Assembly (NCBI GenBank): GCA_031254225.1
Contig: JAIRUU010000014.1
Location: forward strand, 1-7,891
Length of the DNA stretch: 7,891 nucleotides
From: Candidatus Elusimicrobium euhamitermitis
Lineage (GTDB): Bacteria > Elusimicrobiota > Elusimicrobia > Elusimicrobiales > Elusimicrobiaceae
Reading direction: 5' to 3'
Numbering within the stretch: position 1 is the stretch's first letter; each line of letters opens with the position of its first letter. The notes under the pieces were generated by a model that had not been told where the DNA came from, made no database searches, and was given only the letters and a program-made list of their open reading frames with translations. Position numbers and translations under genes: made by a program. Below are positions 7,677 through 7,891 of this stretch, in pieces.

Positions 7677-7708
7677 TTGCTTTGCCATGCAAAGCAAAAA
7701 AACTTTGC
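7677..7708 (-). promoter_or_regulatory. Mutually exclusive hairpins in the leader
   Basis: On the - strand three complementary segments follow each other: GCAAAG (7708-7703), CTTTGC (7694-7689) and GCAAAG (7685-7680). The middle one can pair with either neighbour. Pairing with the third extends to a perfect nine-base stem (7697-7689 with 7685-7677) around a three-base loop and should win unless blocked. No U-tract follows, so this would not itself be a terminator. Switching between the two forms is an inference. Confidence 0.45.
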
Positions 7709-7720
7709 TCCTGATGACCC

Positions 7721-7756
7721 GGGTTCAAAAAACCGTCTTTCTCAGACGTTAAACCC
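7721..7756 (-). promoter_or_regulatory. Attenuator-like hairpin in the leader
   Basis: On the - strand the inner stem CGTCT/AGACG (7748-7744 with 7738-7734) has a five-base loop and is followed by G and six T. An outer stem GGGTTTAA/TTGAACCC (7756-7749 with 7728-7721) can close around it, with a five-base bulge. One outer pair is G-U in the - strand RNA but C-A in the + strand RNA, so the full fold only forms in the direction of the giant gene. It may act as a weak terminator or simply as a stable leader fold. Confidence 0.45.
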
Positions 7757-7780
7757 GCTCAAACACGGAGCTGAAACTAA

Positions 7781-7808
7781 AATCCTATAATACAAGTATA
7801 ATCCTATA
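7781..7808. repeat. Direct repeat flanking the giant gene's -10 box
   Basis: AATCCTATA occurs at 7781-7789 and again at 7800-7808, a period of 19 bases, just under two helical turns. The -10 box lies between the copies and shares one base with the second. An overlapping small inverted repeat GTATA-ATCC-TATAC sits at 7796-7809. This could be a regulator site, or just the result of AT-rich promoter composition. Confidence 0.4.
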
Positions 7809-7823
7809 CGGCCGTTTTGTCAA
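7795..7823 (-). promoter_or_regulatory. Promoter of the giant gene
   Basis: On the - strand TTGACA (7823-7818), a 17-base spacer and TATACT (7800-7795): a perfect -35 box and a -10 box one base from consensus. The predicted transcription start is near 7788, giving a leader of roughly 210 bases. The strong boxes suggest that the housekeeping sigma factor can read this gene well. Confidence 0.8.
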
Positions 7824-7856
7824 GGGATATGCAGACTCCGTCCTCCAAATGACTTT

Positions 7857-7877
7857 CCTCTCCCCTTGCGGGAGAGG
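7857..7877. repeat. Palindromic intergenic element at the right edge
   Basis: CCTCTCCC (7857-7864) pairs with GGGAGAGG (7870-7877) around the loop CTTGC: a perfect eight-base stem. The following ACACAGGTGAGGGG adds a second partial match to the same C-rich arm. Sequences of this CTCTCCC...GGGAGAGG...GTGAGGGG form are familiar as dispersed intergenic palindromes in many bacterial genomes. The element probably continues beyond the window. Between the promoter at 7823 and this hairpin I see nothing else. Confidence 0.5.
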
Positions 7878-7891
7878 ACACAGGTGAGGGG

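Larger units (their letters stand above)
7576..7788 (-). other. Long structured 5' leader of the giant gene
   Basis: From the predicted transcription start (about 7788) to the ATG the mRNA leader is about 210 bases, long for a bacterial gene. It holds three hairpin regions in a row: a small one (7757-7760 with 7768-7771), an attenuator-like one directly abutting it (7721-7756), and a set of competing stems (7677-7708). The part from 7609 to 7714 is GC-rich and unlike the AT-rich bases next to the start codon. I recognise no known riboswitch. No convincing gene lies in this stretch on either strand. Confidence 0.5.

Noticed and set aside
7349..7714. A + strand frame of 121 codons across the giant gene's start and leader
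   Set aside because: It runs antisense through the membrane segment, the start codon and the leader of a well supported gene, and I see no promoter or ribosome site for it; the last third is probably intergenic repeat sequence.
7716..7732. A tRNA-like T-arm (GGGTTCAAA) on +
   Set aside because: There is no proper five-base T stem, and no acceptor stem, anticodon arm or D arm around it.

Overview
The window looks like chromosomal DNA from a Gram-negative bacterium of moderate GC content. It holds four protein genes. A UvrA gene runs in from the left edge on the + strand. It is followed by a two-gene toxin-antitoxin module, also on +, and then by one very large convergent gene on the - strand that fills about half the window. 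The envelope-type protein at the right (membrane anchor, 33 cysteines, OmpA-like peptidoglycan-binding end) implies an organism with a periplasm and peptidoglycan. The style of the sequence reminds me of Elusimicrobiota, but that is a weak impression; nothing here fixes the phylum.

Layout. 1-2739: uvrA, lacking only about the first 29 codons, with both ABC ATPase modules and the zinc-binding cysteines intact. 2754-2788: a near-consensus sigma70-type promoter with a perfect 16-bp palindrome between its -35 and -10 boxes. 2789-3435: a RelE/HigB-like toxin of the HI1419 type followed by an HI1420-type helix-turn-helix antitoxin. 3517-3555: a strong hairpin with an A-run on one side and T-run on the other, serving as a terminator for both converging transcripts. 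3568-7575 (-): a 1335-residue protein with a short cytoplasmic N-terminus, one membrane segment, a long low-complexity and cysteine-rich extracytoplasmic region and a C-terminal OmpA-like domain interrupted by insertions. 7576-7823: its roughly 210-nt structured leader and its promoter (TTGACA-N17-TATACT on -). 7824-7891: gene-free sequence ending in a palindrome of the kind often dispersed between bacterial genes.

How the parts work together. UvrA is housekeeping DNA repair. The toxin-antitoxin pair has its own promoter and probably represses itself through the palindrome; its more AT-rich composition suggests it was inserted behind uvrA. The giant gene is a separate transcription unit and the least explained part of the window: it is built like a protein tethered to the inner membrane that grips the peptidoglycan at its far end, but I do not recognise a named family for its long middle part.
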